Shown piece by piece: positions 1 through 11,873 of a stretch of DNA of 64,000 bases. Origin of the DNA: Chondrosia reniformis (Eukaryota; Porifera; Demospongiae; Chondrillida; Chondrillidae); the NCBI GenBank assembly GCA_947172415.1, contig OX359190.1:806001-870000 (forward strand). The letters run 5' to 3'. Below the pieces are notes generated by a model that was not told the origin of the DNA, searched no databases, and was given only the letters and a program-made list of their open reading frames with translations. The position numbers and the translations under genes were made by a program. Position 1 is the stretch's first letter. Each line of letters starts with the position of its first letter.

Positions 1-123
1 GCGCGCTTCGCGTGCACTTTCTCCTTCAAATAGAAACATTAGAAGGTTTTATTTCCTTCGTTAGAGTCACCTAACTTGTGCGCTCAGTGTACACGAAGCG
101 CGTGTCAATGTTAACAAGACTTG
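1..123. mobile_element. Foldback MITE, left end cut by window start
   Basis: This is the right-hand part of the element seen whole at 13468-13611. It ends with the inverted-repeat end AACAAGACTTG followed by TA. The left arm is incomplete because the window begins inside it. Confidence 0.6.
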
Positions 124-1921
124 TATTGCTTTAATGTTCTCATAAGAGTGTGTTCTACGAACGCTCTCACGAGTTTAAGTGTTAACTTGTTTCCACTAAC
201 GAAGACTGTTAAGTCTTCTTGTTCTTTGCATTTGAAGTGAGAAAGTAGAGGAAAGCGTTCTAAGTATTATCCGCTGTAGTTAAACTGTTTATTATCGCGT
301 GCTACGTTAGTATGTTAATTTCTCGTCCTGTGAACGTACGTGTGATTAGTTATAAGATGTTGGTAGTACAGAAATGTTGGTTGTAGACACGTTTAATAAA
401 CTACTTTCTAAGAGAACGAGAGTTAACTGCTAGGCACGGAAGCTTCCCAAGGCGAAGTCGGCCATTTTGTTTTAGTATTCAACAAGTTGTAACCTAATTT
501 TTGGGGCGCCGTTGTTTTTGTCTGTTATTAAAAAGAAGCGAGTTGCCACGTTTTTAAATACTTAAGTACATCTTGTTTAAAGTAAGTGAAAGGTAAACAG
601 AAGTCAAATGAATGTGTCAGTGAATGTTTAGAAGAGATGTCGGATATTGACTGTATTATACTTGGCTGAATTGACTGTTCTCTAAAGATGCTTCTTGCTA
701 GTTTTCCTAAAGCTAAGCATAATATTGACCTACTGACTGGATTGTCAAAAGAGTGTTTGTTTATAAACACAGACTGTCCCTTTGTGGGTAAACTATTGAA
801 AAGTAATTAATGTGAAGTTGGGCAATGACAATAATAAACGGCAGTACATATTCATATGTAGCAATTATCTAATTAACTGGGAGAATGTACACATTCTGGC
901 CATATACACAGTCAGCTAATTGTAATATCAGTTTGCAGATATACGTATGTACTTGATTGGACAGTCAGCTAATTGTAATTGATCTACTGATTGTGGATTT
1001 AGCCAAAACCTAATCTATCTTTCCCTGCTCTGTTTGGTGGAGCAAAGTCATCTGATCTGTTCATATACATGCATATGAACCTGTAAATGTTTTAATAAAT
1101 AGTACAGCTACAGCCAAGTTGTGTTACATAACAAAGCTGTCTTGAAAGAGCCTTCAGAAGTTGTATCTAAATAGAATGTAATTCACACTTTGGATGGCTA
1201 TCTCCTCATTAGCTGATAAGGAAAACCACAAGCTTTACCCTTAAGAGTACTCATAGGCCATCTTTAAGTGGCAAGGGGGATGCTTTGGTTCAATTATTGG
1301 ACTTCAATTCCTCCCATTGTAGCTCATTGCATTCCTCAGGAGACATGAGCTGATAAGGGTAACTCTAAGTACATATAATAATGATTTTGAAGATGGAGGA
1401 AAGCTTTGAAGTTTATAATTTTGCAGACATGTCTGTCTGCTCAGATGACAATTATACACTCTATAGGTAGTGAGACATTAGCCCAAATACCTGATTGTAA
1501 ACTTCAAAAATACAGACCTATCCATGCAGAGTATTAAACTCCTGTCCATGTTTAGAATGTCTGCTAATTGGTTACCTACTTAATTGTTGTTTTATAACAC
1601 AAGTTTCCCATTTTACGTAATATAAAAATGTATTCTTTCTGACTGAATAGACAGATATGCATAAGTAATACTTGCCTGGAGCAGGTATATACGTACGTAT
1701 ATTTACTAACTGCCACAGGACTTACGTATACCCAAAAAGCTACGTAGCTATTCCTAATAGTATAAACCTTTCGTATAATTGACGTTCCGCTGTATATACG
1801 TAAGAGTCCAAACAGTAATCCACTTGTTTTAGCATACTTTTACTTTATATATTGCCATCCTAAATTATGTAAACAAATGAGGTCTTATTGTGAGTGCTGG
1901 TTTTGTATGTACATTGTACAG
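1..1921. repeat. Duplicated upstream segment of Roc-COR copy 1 (intron or spacer)
   Basis: Bases 1 to about 930 are a near-identical copy of 13489 to about 14430. In copy 2 that stretch lies between the kelch exon and the Roc-COR exon, so here too it is probably an intron whose kelch exon lies about 45 bp left of the window. Beyond about 930 the copies diverge. No coding sequence is supported. The stretch ends in the splice acceptor ACAG at 1918-1921. Confidence 0.7.
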
Positions 1922-4900
1922 GTTCCTAAGTGGTATCAAGAAGCCATAGAAGATCATGGTTCAGTTGAAGTGAACATTAGCCGTGCAATCTTCACAGGAG
2001 GCTCGCGTGTTGGTAAAACCTCACTGAAGCACTACCTGCTCCACAACACAGCAAGAGAAGACAAAACTAGCACAGGAGTGCTGGAAGCTCCTGAAGTGGC
2101 CACCATTGCTGGGGATGGAGTAGGCACAACAGATCAGAGGCTAGAGGTAGGCCAGGGGGAGGCAGAGGAGTGTAGCTTCACAAAAGGTGTTGCAGCTGGG
2201 TCTCTTTGGAAAGTGATGGATGATGAAGAGATGGGACAGCTCATTTCATTGGCAGATATGAAAGTAAAGGAAAGCTTTCCAATTATAGCTACTTCAGAAC
2301 AAGAAGCAACAGCCACTGAAATTGAAAGTCCATCCGAACCAAGTGCTGATCTAACCGTGACCCAACAACCGGACGGCCTTCTCACGAGGATCAGGAAAGG
2401 AGTGAAGAAACTGTTTCGAAGAAGACCAGCAAATGAAACAACTGAGCAGTCAGTTGCCAATCCACTTCAGCCTCCTAGCACCCAAGACCCTCCCAGTGAC
2501 AATTCACTTCAACGTGAAGACCCTTTAGAATTGCTGGAGCAAGCCAGGGACAGCTTCCTGCAGAAGCACAATCTCTCCACTGAGGCACAATTAGATGAGA
2601 AGCAGTGTACGTTCATTTACCTCCTGGACACTGGAGGCCAGCCCTCCTTTCAGAACGTCATTCCACTCCTACTGGACTTTCCCTGTACCTTCGTACACGT
2701 CTTTAAAGCTTCAGAGAGGTTGACTGATCCATACGTCAATGCTTTCTGTCAAGATGGAGTCACTGAAGTGGAGAGTGCCAACAGCCGTTCAACCTGGAAA
2801 TTGATGAAGGAGTCCATTACAGCTGCCTACACAATGTCAATGAAGAGCAAGCGTCAGTTGGAAGAATTTGACATGCCTAATGAGCCCCAACTTCGCATTT
2901 TCCTTGTTGGCACTCACCTTTTCCATCTTCCCAAAGATCCTGAAGCTAAGAGAGCTCTACTGGACCACAACAAGAAGGTTCTAGAGGAAATGAACAACAA
3001 GCCTTATGATGGCAACAGGGTTTTCCCCCCAAAAGAGGTTACCTACAAAGGTGCTGGTAGCTACTTTCTTGTCGACAGTCAGCTACAGGGAGACAGCAAC
3101 CTGAAGGAGCACACTCACAAAACTATTAATACCCTTCGCTCTCTACTTTCAGATGCCAATTTCCAGTTGACACTAAAGGTCCCCAAAATTTGGTTCTGCC
3201 TGCAACTAATCACATCTTGCGTGAATAAGAAGATGTGGAAGTTCACAGAACTGAAAGAGTTCTGCATCCGATGCCAATACATCCAGTCTGAAGATGCTGA
3301 TGGACAGCTTCTTGCACTGCTGAAGCTGTTTCATTGCCTTGGGTTCTATGTGTACTTTGACCTGAGTGAGTACAAAGAGCAGTGGATCTGTACAGATGCA
3401 ACCTTTCTGTACAAGGAAATGTCCAAAGTGCTATCAGTACAATATGGTCCGGAGAATGAATCCTTGGCTCCAGAGCTACGCATCTTCAAAGAAAAAGGAG
3501 TAATTCCTGAAGCTGTTTCTGAAGCTTTGTTTCAAAGGCTAGGCATTGATGCTGACATCCCAACAAGATGGCTCCTGGAGGTCCTGGTACATGTTGGTAT
3601 TGCAGCCAAAGTGGTAGAGAAGACAAAGATGCACTTCTTCATCCCCACAGTCCTTCCCGAAAGGAATATCAGTTTGCCTACTGAATCAGTGGCCACTTTG
3701 GGATTCACTTTCTCGTTCCACTCCGTCCAATATCAGAGGTACAGCTGTGTACCGACTGGTCTATTCCACAGACTGGCTGTGGATATGGCAAGTAGCAGAC
3801 AAGCTCATAAGGTTAAGAAAGTGAGCCGAGCCTACATCGGTGGAAACCAGTGGAGGTACTGTCCCAGTCAATCTGACAGTACTCAATTTATTTTCTCCCA
3901 AGAGAATGCCCACATTGTCCTTTCCCATAAGGAGGACCTCATTCAACTCCAACTGCTGGTTCCTAAGCATTTTTCAACTCTTGCCCTCTCTTTGACTGAA
4001 CTCTGCAAGCACATCAGAGAGGAAATGGAAGAACGCATTCGCTACGTGAGCAAAAGAGTGTTTGATGCAGAGTTTCTTGAGGAGAAAGCTACTTTAGAAG
4101 TAGGTGTCATCTGCCATCATCAGAATTGTGAGGGATTCAGTTTGCATCTTCTGAGATTTGAAGGTGACAACCAGAGAACAGGTCTGTGTACCAGACTGAA
4201 CAAGATGACTGGACTATCTCCAAGAGAGTCTGTTTGGGTTGCTAAGGAACAGGACAGCAATACCCATGTAAGTTTGCATAATATTATGTATTCAACAAAA
4301 TAGACCTTATCACAAATATAGCAATTATTGACTGTATATTTTACATTTTAATCTTGCTGCTACTGACTCTATTTAATATGTTATTATTGTTATTCTTTGG
4401 ACACAAGTAATTTATTGATTTTTATATCTTCTGTATAGTTGAGCGTGGCTGGTAAAGTGAAATTTGATGGAGACCAGTTCCTTCTCTATAAAGACCAGTC
4501 TACCTGTACAGGAGGACCTGAAGTTGTTAGACAGCCAACACCATCTGACAACTCAGGAGAGTGTGATGGTGAGTGCATATTCACTGTACCACTAAAATAT
4601 TAACCCGATTATGTCAGTTAACTGCCTCATGGATGATGTAATGATTGTTTATTTTAATTTCATGTGTTGTGTAGATGTTCCAAACAATTGGAAAGAAATA
4701 ATACAATCCAAACACTGGGTCTACCTGTTGGGCAACCTCTCTGTCGACAAGATAGTGGATCACCTCTACCAGGGAGTGGATGGAAAGCCACTAATCACTT
4801 TAGAGGTGTATCAGGAGATTGGGAAGGCAAAGAACGTAAAGGAGGCAAACAAGGTCTTCCTTCTCCACCTGTTGACCACTGGTACAGTGGAGAGCTTGTA

Positions 4901-4991
4901 TCTGTTTGGTAGAGTACTCCAGCAGACATCAGATGACTATCCAATTCATGAAGAGATTCTTGAGAAACTGAAAAAGGATTTTACCATTTAA
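1922..4991 (+). CDS. Roc-COR GTPase with C-terminal CARD, copy 1 (three 3' exons)
   Basis: Exons are 1922-4267, 4439-4568 and 4675-4991, joined in phases 0 and 1, giving 930 residues to the stop. The first exon opens with a GTPase P-loop (GGSRVGKTS, near residue 26 of the exon). An insert of about 150 residues is rich in S, T, P and basic residues. Then come the G3 motif DTGGQ, a G4-like VGTH, and a COR-like region (from LKVPKIWFC through CTDATFLYKEM). The last exon encodes a helical domain of about 95 residues resembling a CARD (NLSVDKIVDHLYQ, then FLLHLLTTG). Roco proteins couple a GTPase to COR-mediated dimerisation, and CARDs recruit signalling partners, so a cytosolic immune or death-signalling role is inferred. 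The start codon is not in this exon: it begins at a splice acceptor in phase 0. In copy 2 a kelch exon lies upstream with a matching phase. All three exons are open. Confidence 0.75.
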
Positions 4992-5881
4992 TTTATTTTT
5001 CCATTTATGGACTTTTATAACTTAACAACTCTTTAGTATTATTTTCGTATTTTGTACATTACATGTACCTACGTACGTATGTGTATTATTTGTAAATTTA
5101 ATGTTTTAAAACTCTCAAAGTGGAACAATAGTTAAGGTTAATAATTTTTAATTCATATTTAAAAAGACATTTAAAGATTAAGTTAGAAGTAGGAATGGCC
5201 AGCTGTGTTGTAATGTATGTGTCAAAACAATATGGTGATCGTGAAAGATTATACAGCTATAACCACACAGAAGTGGCTTGTGAAAAACTGTAATTATCCA
5301 TATTCACTTGGAGTGCACCCAAACAGAACTCCTGTATTCTCTGACATACGTATAGCTGTATGTACTAGCTGGATTAATAATCCTTGTAGATTTAGGTTGT
5401 AAGGTATACTATTTGGTAGGTTTTGTATATACTGTGTCAATTATTCTTACATAATAAGGTGCAATCATATTATGAAATAATAATGAAAGATACAGTTATA
5501 TAGCCACACAGAAGTGGCATTCTTCACACACAACACACCCCTTCTTTACATATGACTAAATTGTTACTACAGTTGGAATATAATGTTACTGCCTGGAGCC
5601 ATATATTTGAAATAAGACTTATTTATAACAGACTAACAAATGGAAGAGCAATACTTTATCTCATCGCACATTCCTTGATGAACAATTATGGTGCTAGAAT
5701 TACCTTTATAATGCAATCAAATAATGATGCACACATAAATTATGAATATAGATTTTGCTCAATCATTTAGTGATGTATACAATACCAATCCTTAGTCATG
5801 AAACAGCAATCCAGTCTTGCAATTATTATTGAAAACATTATCTTAGAAAATGTCCAAAACAGTGTTAGATTTAAAATGCAG
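4992..5881. other. Spacer between convergent Roc-COR-CARD and ZIP copy 1
   Basis: AT-rich tail-to-tail spacer holding the 3' UTRs of both genes. It is repeated at 18046-18901 and 25030-26125 with high identity. It holds one unit of the TTCTTTACACAC motif that is expanded to an array in copy 3. Short open frames here are not supported. Confidence 0.7.
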
Positions 5882-6055
5882 CTATTCAATCAGATTCTCC
5901 AGTTGATGTTCAAACAAGGCAAGGACCAATAGTATTGCATAACCAATGAGGAACCCCAAAATTTGAAGGAACCAGTCAACATATTTTGTTCTTCTTTTGT
6001 TCTTTGTTTCGTACAATGCTGGCAACTGTAAAATCAAAAAGGAAACATTGGATTG

Positions 6056-6372
6056 GATAGTGAGAGGGAGAGGGAGGGGAGAGTGATGAGAAAGGGAGGG
6101 GAGAGTGATGAGAGAGGGAGGGGAGAGTGATGAGAGAGGGAGGGGAGAGTGATGAGAGAGGGAGGGGAGAGTGATGAGAGAGGGAGGGGAGAGTGATGAG
6201 AGAGGAAGGGGAGAGTGATGAGAGAGGGAGGGGAGAGTGATGAGAGAGGGAGGGGAGAGTGATGAGAGAGGGAGGGGAGAGTGATGAGAGAGGGAGGGGA
6301 GAGTGATGAGAGAGGAAGGGGAGAGTGATGAGAGAGGAAGGGGAGATTAATGGAAAGAGAGGGAGAGGGAGT
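6056..6372. repeat. 22-bp minisatellite in last ZIP intron, copy 1
   Basis: Tandem units of 22 bp with core GAGAGTGATGAGAGAGGG fill most of the intron between exons 7 and 8. About 13 units are present. Reading frames across it (Ser-Leu-Pro-rich) are artefacts of the repeat. Confidence 0.9.
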
Positions 6373-6612
6373 GGAAAGTGATAGCTAGAATAATTCACTC
6401 ACCATATCAACAAGTGCTACATAGAGAAATATACCAGCTGCAATTATGAATATCCAAGAGTTAGCGACAACTGAGTGGTTGCCTATAGCAACACCAATAA
6501 ACATTCCCACAATGGCTGGTATAGCTGACAAAAAGTTGTAAAATGCAGCCGTGTACCATTTCATACCAGTAGAGAGTAGAATAGCATAGTCACCTGGGGC
6601 AAGGGAAGGTAA

Positions 6613-6860
6613 AATGGATGGATAGATGGATGAACAGACAGACGGACGGACGGGTGGATGGATGGGTGGATGGATGGATGAATGGATGGATGGGTGAATG
6701 GGATGGATGGATGGATGGGTGAATGGGATGGATGGGTGTATGGATGGATGGATGGATGGGTGAGTGGATGGGTGGATGGATGGGTGGATGGATGGGTGGA
6801 TGGATGGATGGATGGGTGGATGGATGGGTGGATGGATGGATGGATGGATGGGTGTATGAA
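6613..6860. repeat. (GGAT)n tetranucleotide intron filler, ZIP copy 1
   Basis: Imperfect GGAT repeats with scattered GGGT variants occupy almost the whole intron between the two metal-site exons, up to a few bases from the donor at 6863. The His-Pro-Ser and Asp-Gly-Trp reading frames are artefacts. Confidence 0.95.
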
Positions 6861-7057
6861 TACCTAATTCATGTGGTAGCTCATGAAAGAACACGGCCAG
6901 CGAGGTGCTGATTCCTCCCCCAAGTCCGCTGGTAAAGGCCGCCCCCACAGCCAGACCATCAGCAAAGTTGTGTATAGCATCCCCTATTATGATGATCAGT
7001 GCTACAGGGGCAATGCCATGGCAGAAACCTACAAACAAGGTATACTCATAACGCACA

Positions 7058-7180
7058 TGAAAAATCTAATATACCATTTCCCAACATGCTATATGACTAT
7101 TCTGTAAAAATGCCTATAGGGGAACTAAACCTGAAGAGAGCTTTGGATAAAGATACAGGAGTCTTTTCTTTCTTCTTTTC
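7058..7180 (+). repeat. Dispersed repeat family A, copy in ZIP copy 1 intron
   Basis: Starts ATGAAAAATCTAATA and ends near GAAGAGAGCTTTGGAT. The same block recurs at 20098, 27098 and 56450 and, inverted, at 51960-52085, which marks it as an interspersed repeat. No ORF or terminal repeats were recognised. Confidence 0.6.
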
Positions 7181-7336
7181 TTTTTCTTTCTTACATCTTC
7201 TTCACTGGGTCATCATCATACACACATCACCCAACATGGTGAATGTAGTGACAATGTGATATGTATGTATTGCATGTTGGCCTCGTGTTCCTAACAGATC
7301 TCATGCATATCTATATGTAGTTAATTTCTTCTCCTG

Positions 7337-7600
7337 GGCTCTAAAGTTGCTCTAAGTATCCTCTGGGCTCTAATACACTCTAAGTAACCTCCGGGCTCTT
7401 ATGCACTCTAAGTATCCTCTGGGCTCTAATACACTCTAAGTATCCTCTGGGCTCTAATACACTCTAAGTATCTTCTGGGCTCTAATACACTCTAAGTATC
7501 CTCTGGGCTCTTATACACTCTAAGTATCCTCTGGTCTCATGTATACTCTAAGTATCCTCCGGGCTCTTATACGTACACTCTAAGTAACCTCTTGGCTCTT
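7337..7600. repeat. 28-bp minisatellite, ZIP copy 1 intron
   Basis: About nine imperfect units of 28 bp with core GGGCTCTAATACACTCTAAG. Copies 2 and 3 of the locus carry only about four or five units at the homologous place. Confidence 0.85.
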
Positions 7601-8075
7601 ATTTAGAGCCTTAGATTGATTGTCGATTACCTTGATGTTTATTGAAGTATTCATATTCCTCTCTGTTATCGTCCTGTACATTTTCTAGCTCATGTATTAA
7701 TTACTTTAACATTAATCATCTCATTCTTAATGTAGCATGATTTCAAATATTGTGATAGTATGAGCTCAGAGCTGATTGCTTTTCATGAGATGATTATTCA
7801 TAACTTCATAATTATATTCATAGGATATATGAATGTCATTAAAAATGACAGGTCACCCCGCCTCCTTATACATAAGAGTAGCTAAAAGCACAAATTACTG
7901 GTCTATTGAAAAGCATTAGAATGTTAGTGATTAAGGATCATGTGACAAATCTGGAACACCACACATGGTCCATGAGACCTGACTGACATCAATAGTATGG
8001 TAAATTAAGTTTGAGCAAATGAAACGTGACAAATTAATAGAATAAGAGGATTTCTTCTAACTGTGTCAAACTTAT

Positions 8076-8220
8076 CTTTTGAAAGGATCATCTTTCGACT
8101 TTTAGAGCGTCTAAATACACAGTTTTGTTGTCTCTTCTTGATTGTCAGATGTTTCGACACTAAGGGTCTTTATCATTGACTCAAAACGCTCTAAAAGCCA
8201 AAAGATGATCCTTTCAAAAG
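8076..8220. mobile_element. MITE-like element with about 35-bp terminal inverted repeats
   Basis: The ends CTTTTGAAAGGATCATCTTT and its inverse AAGATGATCCTTTCAAAAG continue for about 35 bp with few mismatches around a 75-bp centre. The element is also present in copy 3 (28030-28172) and deleted except for its right end in copy 2. A relative lies at 44440-44545. No transposase is encoded. Confidence 0.7.
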
Positions 8221-8429
8221 ACAATGACAAATTCTTACTTTAATGTGATCCTGCCATCTTTTCATAAAACCCTCAAAGAGGAAGAAGAGAAAGATGGCCG
8301 CCAAGAGAGCACTGCCTTTCCAGATGATGAGAGTTTCCATCTCCTGCTCTTCATTTCCGTGATCATGATCACCTGATCCGGAGGAGAAGAAAGCCTAGGG
8401 CAGCAAAACATGGTCAACTCGGAGATATG

Positions 8430-8480
8430 AATAATATAATAATCAAAGTGATATCAAACCACAAGTAATTACAATCAGTC
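8430..8480 (-). repeat. SINE 3'-tail fragment
   Basis: The stretch AATCAAAGTGATATCAAACC, continuing into CACAAGTAATTACAATCAG, matches the tail of the tRNA-derived SINE in inverse orientation. The tRNA head is missing, as expected of a 5'-truncated copy. The same fragment is in copies 2 (about 20925) and 3 (about 28390). Confidence 0.6.
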
Positions 8481-9664
8481 CCAATATCATGAAGACGGAT
8501 ATGTACATAACAGATGCTAAAGATCAATATAGAAAAGATTGATGGAAAAATCTATAATACGTTTCTTTGTTATTAGAAGTTAGCAAATTCACTCATAAAG
8601 GCAGGACTTAATTTATCTAGAGGTAAAAATGCCTCCCCGCAAGAGAAACCCTGGGCAAGGTTAATGGGGGTGGGTGTGTCAAGTGGGCGTGGCCACCACT
8701 CACGTGAGGTATCAGGTGCAGAATGGCATCACAGGCGAGAGCAGAGACTCCCAGAGCCACAAGAAATGCGGACAAATAAGTCATTACTTTCTTCCCCAAA
8801 AACGGAACTGTCAACACGCCAATCAGAGAGGCCACGCTGATGATCAACACAGCAACAAACCCAACTCCATAGGCTGCGGAGAAGAGAAACAATCAAGAGT
8901 GATTTCTGGGACAAGTTACTAAATTGGTAGTAAATCTACACTAGCAGTACATGGACATAATTAATATCTCCATTTGGCACAGATGGCCCTTTAAACAGAT
9001 TACCGTATAGCCAGAAATATTGTTGAGGAATTACATTTGGCAAGTTGGCAGTCTAGCACAGAATCACTAAATTTAAAATTGTCAAATTTTGAGGCTATAT
9101 ACAGTAATATAAAACATGTTGCATAACTGTCCTCGCCAAATTACGACATTTATCTTGCCTATTTAGAGGCAAATCGCCAAATGTTTGGACCACAAATATT
9201 TCAGTTCTGGCTATATGGTATTAAAATGCTTAAAAACAATAAATTTTAACTTCCTGATCTTCCTCCAGACAGCTGCTCCACAATCCTATATACACAATGC
9301 ATGTGTGTGTCCTTACCTATCCCTGGATCAACGGCTGTTACCTTGGCAACAGGATCCTCCTCCAAAGTCTTCACAGTTCCATTTTCTAGGCAAGATGGCG
9401 TGGTCATATTCAGATCTAGCAATAACTCCCTTATAAGGAAGTAGACACTTTGACAAAATTCTTCTTCATGTTCATGTTCACTAGTGTGGTTGCCATGGTT
9501 TTCAGTTTGGTTGCCATGGTTTTCAGGGATATCTGTGTCATTGCCATGGATACTATTATGTTCGTCCTCATAATGACAGGGTTGTCCCCCTCATCCACAA
9601 TGTTAAACACTGAAGACAACTCATTAAAGTGTTCAACTATTTTATGCTCCAAATAACAAGGAAC

Positions 9665-11189
9665 CTTAGTGTGAGGTAAGAGGTCAAAGGTCAAAGGAAA
9701 AATTGCACAATGTATACAGTTAAATGTTAAAAAACCAAACCAGTTATCAGAAGGTTTTTAGTATTGTGCAATACCAGAATGACTAGTGCTAACAGGGTTA
9801 CATGGGGGACATTCTCCCGGCCTCAAGTTTTATATGCAGCCCAGGCTAAGGGAATTCTTAGATCCTTCCACATTCACTGTACATAACTGACACTATAAAT
9901 TAACAAATAGTTTGAAACAGAACTGCCTTCTGGACTGTTCATTTCAACATGTACGTATACCTAGTACAATTAGCAGGGCAGCATGCAGAACTTGGGGGTG
10001 GGGGGCAAAATGAAAATTTTCAATTTTTAGGGTGGGGTAATGGTATGAGGGTGTCAAAGCAGTATAGGGGGTTCCCAAATATCTGGGAGGGGAATATAAT
10101 CACTGTCTTGTTTTGATACATTTTGCAGATGTATTAGTGAACACTGCCATTCCTAACTTCTAACATCATTTTTGTAAATGGTTTTTATTTACTTGTTATT
10201 ATTATCATGATTATGATTATGCAGCCTTTTATCAGATTAAGAATTTGTTCTAACTCTTTGGAGACATTCTCTTGTCATAATGTCAAATTTCAAAAGCTCA
10301 TTACATATTAGAAAATCATTGATCAACTACTTAGGTAATGTAATTGCAACACATCATGTTACTTATGTAAGATTTTAAGGGTTTATACCAGATTATGCTT
10401 GTTATTATATGTGAAAGGAGAGATATAATAGCCCACCTTCATTCTTGTTATTGGAGTACAATCTTCCATTTGTTATTGTGTAATCACTCACATTCCATTC
10501 TTTTATATTTTATTGTCTGTGGGGAGGTGAATGTAACTTTGCACTGTTCTTATTCAAACAACATCTCCTTCCTCTGCACCTAACAGAAATGTCACTACAT
10601 ATTAAAATACATTTTCTTCACTTATTTAAATAAGTGTGTACATGAAGGGTTTGAAATTACCTTGTTTTTTAAATCTTACACATTCACTTAGTAACTATAT
10701 GACTATGCATCATCTTTAATGTTACAACCTCTCCAGTGTGACCACCTCTCTAATGTGACCACCTCTTTAATGTTATAACCTCTCTAGTGTGACCACCTCT
10801 TTAATGGAATCAATCCTGGGGGGGAGGGGCAAATGTCCCCCCTAGTATAGGCGTCGGAACACTTTTGAAACTGGGAGGGGGTCCAGCAAAAATACGATCA
10901 TTGATCGCCGTTCCCTTCTACGTTTCCGACGGTCAAACGTGATTCTTGAATAACTTGAGACGTATAATTAACAGCACAATGTGTTGCGCAACTAGTAAAA
11001 TGGCTGCCAAAACAGTTGGGTAGCAGGCAATTTAGAAAACCCGAATAATGTAATAATGAAAGGATATAGATTTACCACATACTATATGAGAATAGAAGAT
11101 GTATGTAGGAAAATGGTGAGATTCATGCTCTGCATCTTGAAAACACTGAAACGTATAATACACATTTCCCAGTATACTGCAGACCTTAC
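9665..11189. other. Non-coding spacer after ZIP copy 1
   Basis: Homology to copies 2 and 3 persists to about 10095, in the middle of a MITE-like element (9974 onward), then stops. The remainder is unique and AT-rich, with a short tandem array of about 17-bp units near 10730-10805 (TGTGACCACCTCT core). No exon like the ZIP signal-peptide exon was found here. Confidence 0.6.
9974..10095. mobile_element. CAGGG-ended MITE, right end lost
   Basis: It begins CAGGGCAGCATGCAGAACTT, like the complete copies at 22385, 29848 and 44544, but the sequence breaks off before the matching inverted end. The break coincides with the end of the duplicated block. Confidence 0.5.
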
Positions 11190-11617
11190 CTGACATGGTA
11201 TACATATTCCCGGTGGTCCAGGAGGACCAGGATCTCTCACTTGAGCAGACACGTAACCCAGAAAGGACTACAGCGGCAATCTTCATGCTACTCTAGAAAG
11301 ATGAATAATGTTTATCAAGATTGTTCATACCGCATGCTGTGTCCTAGTGCCTGACGGTCGTGTGGTGGACTTTCCTTGATATGCAGTGCAAGTTACAAAT
11401 ATACGTATAAATATATATAAATTATATCTTGCACTATTTTGTGCCTGAAGTGGTCAAACTGGAGTAATGCTGAACGTATTACATGCTAACATACCTTGAA
11501 TCCTGCAACAGTATATTTTCCTAGGCCAACAGTAGCTATGCTGATGTGCCTAGAAGAATCAAAAGTTGTCCAGTAAGATGAAGCTGGAAAATGGCTGGCA
11601 CGTTCCTCTAGAACCAT
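11190..11617 (-). CDS. Unrecognised two-exon gene fragment
   Basis: Reading on the minus strand, 11617-11495 gives ATG and 41 codons (ends GLGKYTVAGFK) followed by a GTATGT donor. 11292-11190 starts after TTTCTAG, continues in phase 0 and ends at a GTAAGG donor. The joined peptide of about 75 residues is not one I recognise and could be the 5' part of a larger gene whose later exons I could not find. It ends near ZIP copy 1 and diverges from the kelch gene. Low confidence: it rests on two splice pairs and an open frame only. Confidence 0.3.
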
Positions 11618-11873
11618 CCTCGCTTATAATGCATACTGTGAGAGAATATAAGGTATGAGATACAATATTGCATCATTAGATATAACAAGCCACTACTGAC
11701 TCCATGGTTACCATGGTTACTGTTCTGTCACTTTCTCAGGATCCACTTGCATAATTTTCTCCTTCCAGACAATTTTCTTTAACAAACATAACAGGCGTTG
11801 CTATAGTTGCAATTACAGTTGTGATAGTAGAATACCAGTGTCACTTCAGTTTAGTTTCAGTTATTCGTTCTCA

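Larger units (their letters stand above)
5882..9664 (-). pseudogene. SLC39/ZIP zinc transporter copy 1, inactivated
   Basis: Seven of the eight exons of the intact paralogues can be aligned: 9317-9664, 8704-8873, 8239-8394, a truncated fourth (about 7634-7690), 6864-7028, 6403-6593 and 5882-6025. The metal-site motifs of LIV-1 family transporters remain ([13 protein letters not shown] and HELPHELG, transmembrane segments 4 and 5). Three lesions are visible. The signal-peptide exon is absent, because homology to copies 2 and 3 ends near 10095. One C is missing from the C-run at about 9585, which shifts the frame of the His-rich ectodomain exon. A 52-bp deletion at about 7690 removes the splice acceptor and first codons of the Lys-rich loop exon. 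The later exons are still open, so decay is recent or a partial product is made. Confidence 0.8.

Noticed and set aside
1877..1921. Start of the Roc-COR protein at the ATG at 1877
   Set aside because: The codons before 1922 include the splice acceptor ACAG and are not shared with copy 2, where the exon starts at the same residue after CTGCAG.
5976..6398. Ser-Leu-Pro-rich minus-strand frame, also at 18902-19622
   Set aside because: Translation of the 22-bp intronic minisatellite, fused by chance to real ZIP exon ends.
6682..6911. Asp-Gly-Trp-Met repeat proteins on the plus strand and His-Pro-Ser-Ile repeats on the minus strand
   Set aside because: They are translations of the (GGAT)n array inside a ZIP intron, and equivalents at 19719, 26674 and 41570 arise the same way.
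11190..11267. Collagen-like Gly-X-Y frame (DPGPPGPPGICIPC) on the minus strand
   Set aside because: Only three triplets long. The alternative frame continues in phase from the upstream candidate exon. I could not exclude a spongin-type short-chain collagen, but no further Gly-X-Y exons were found nearby.
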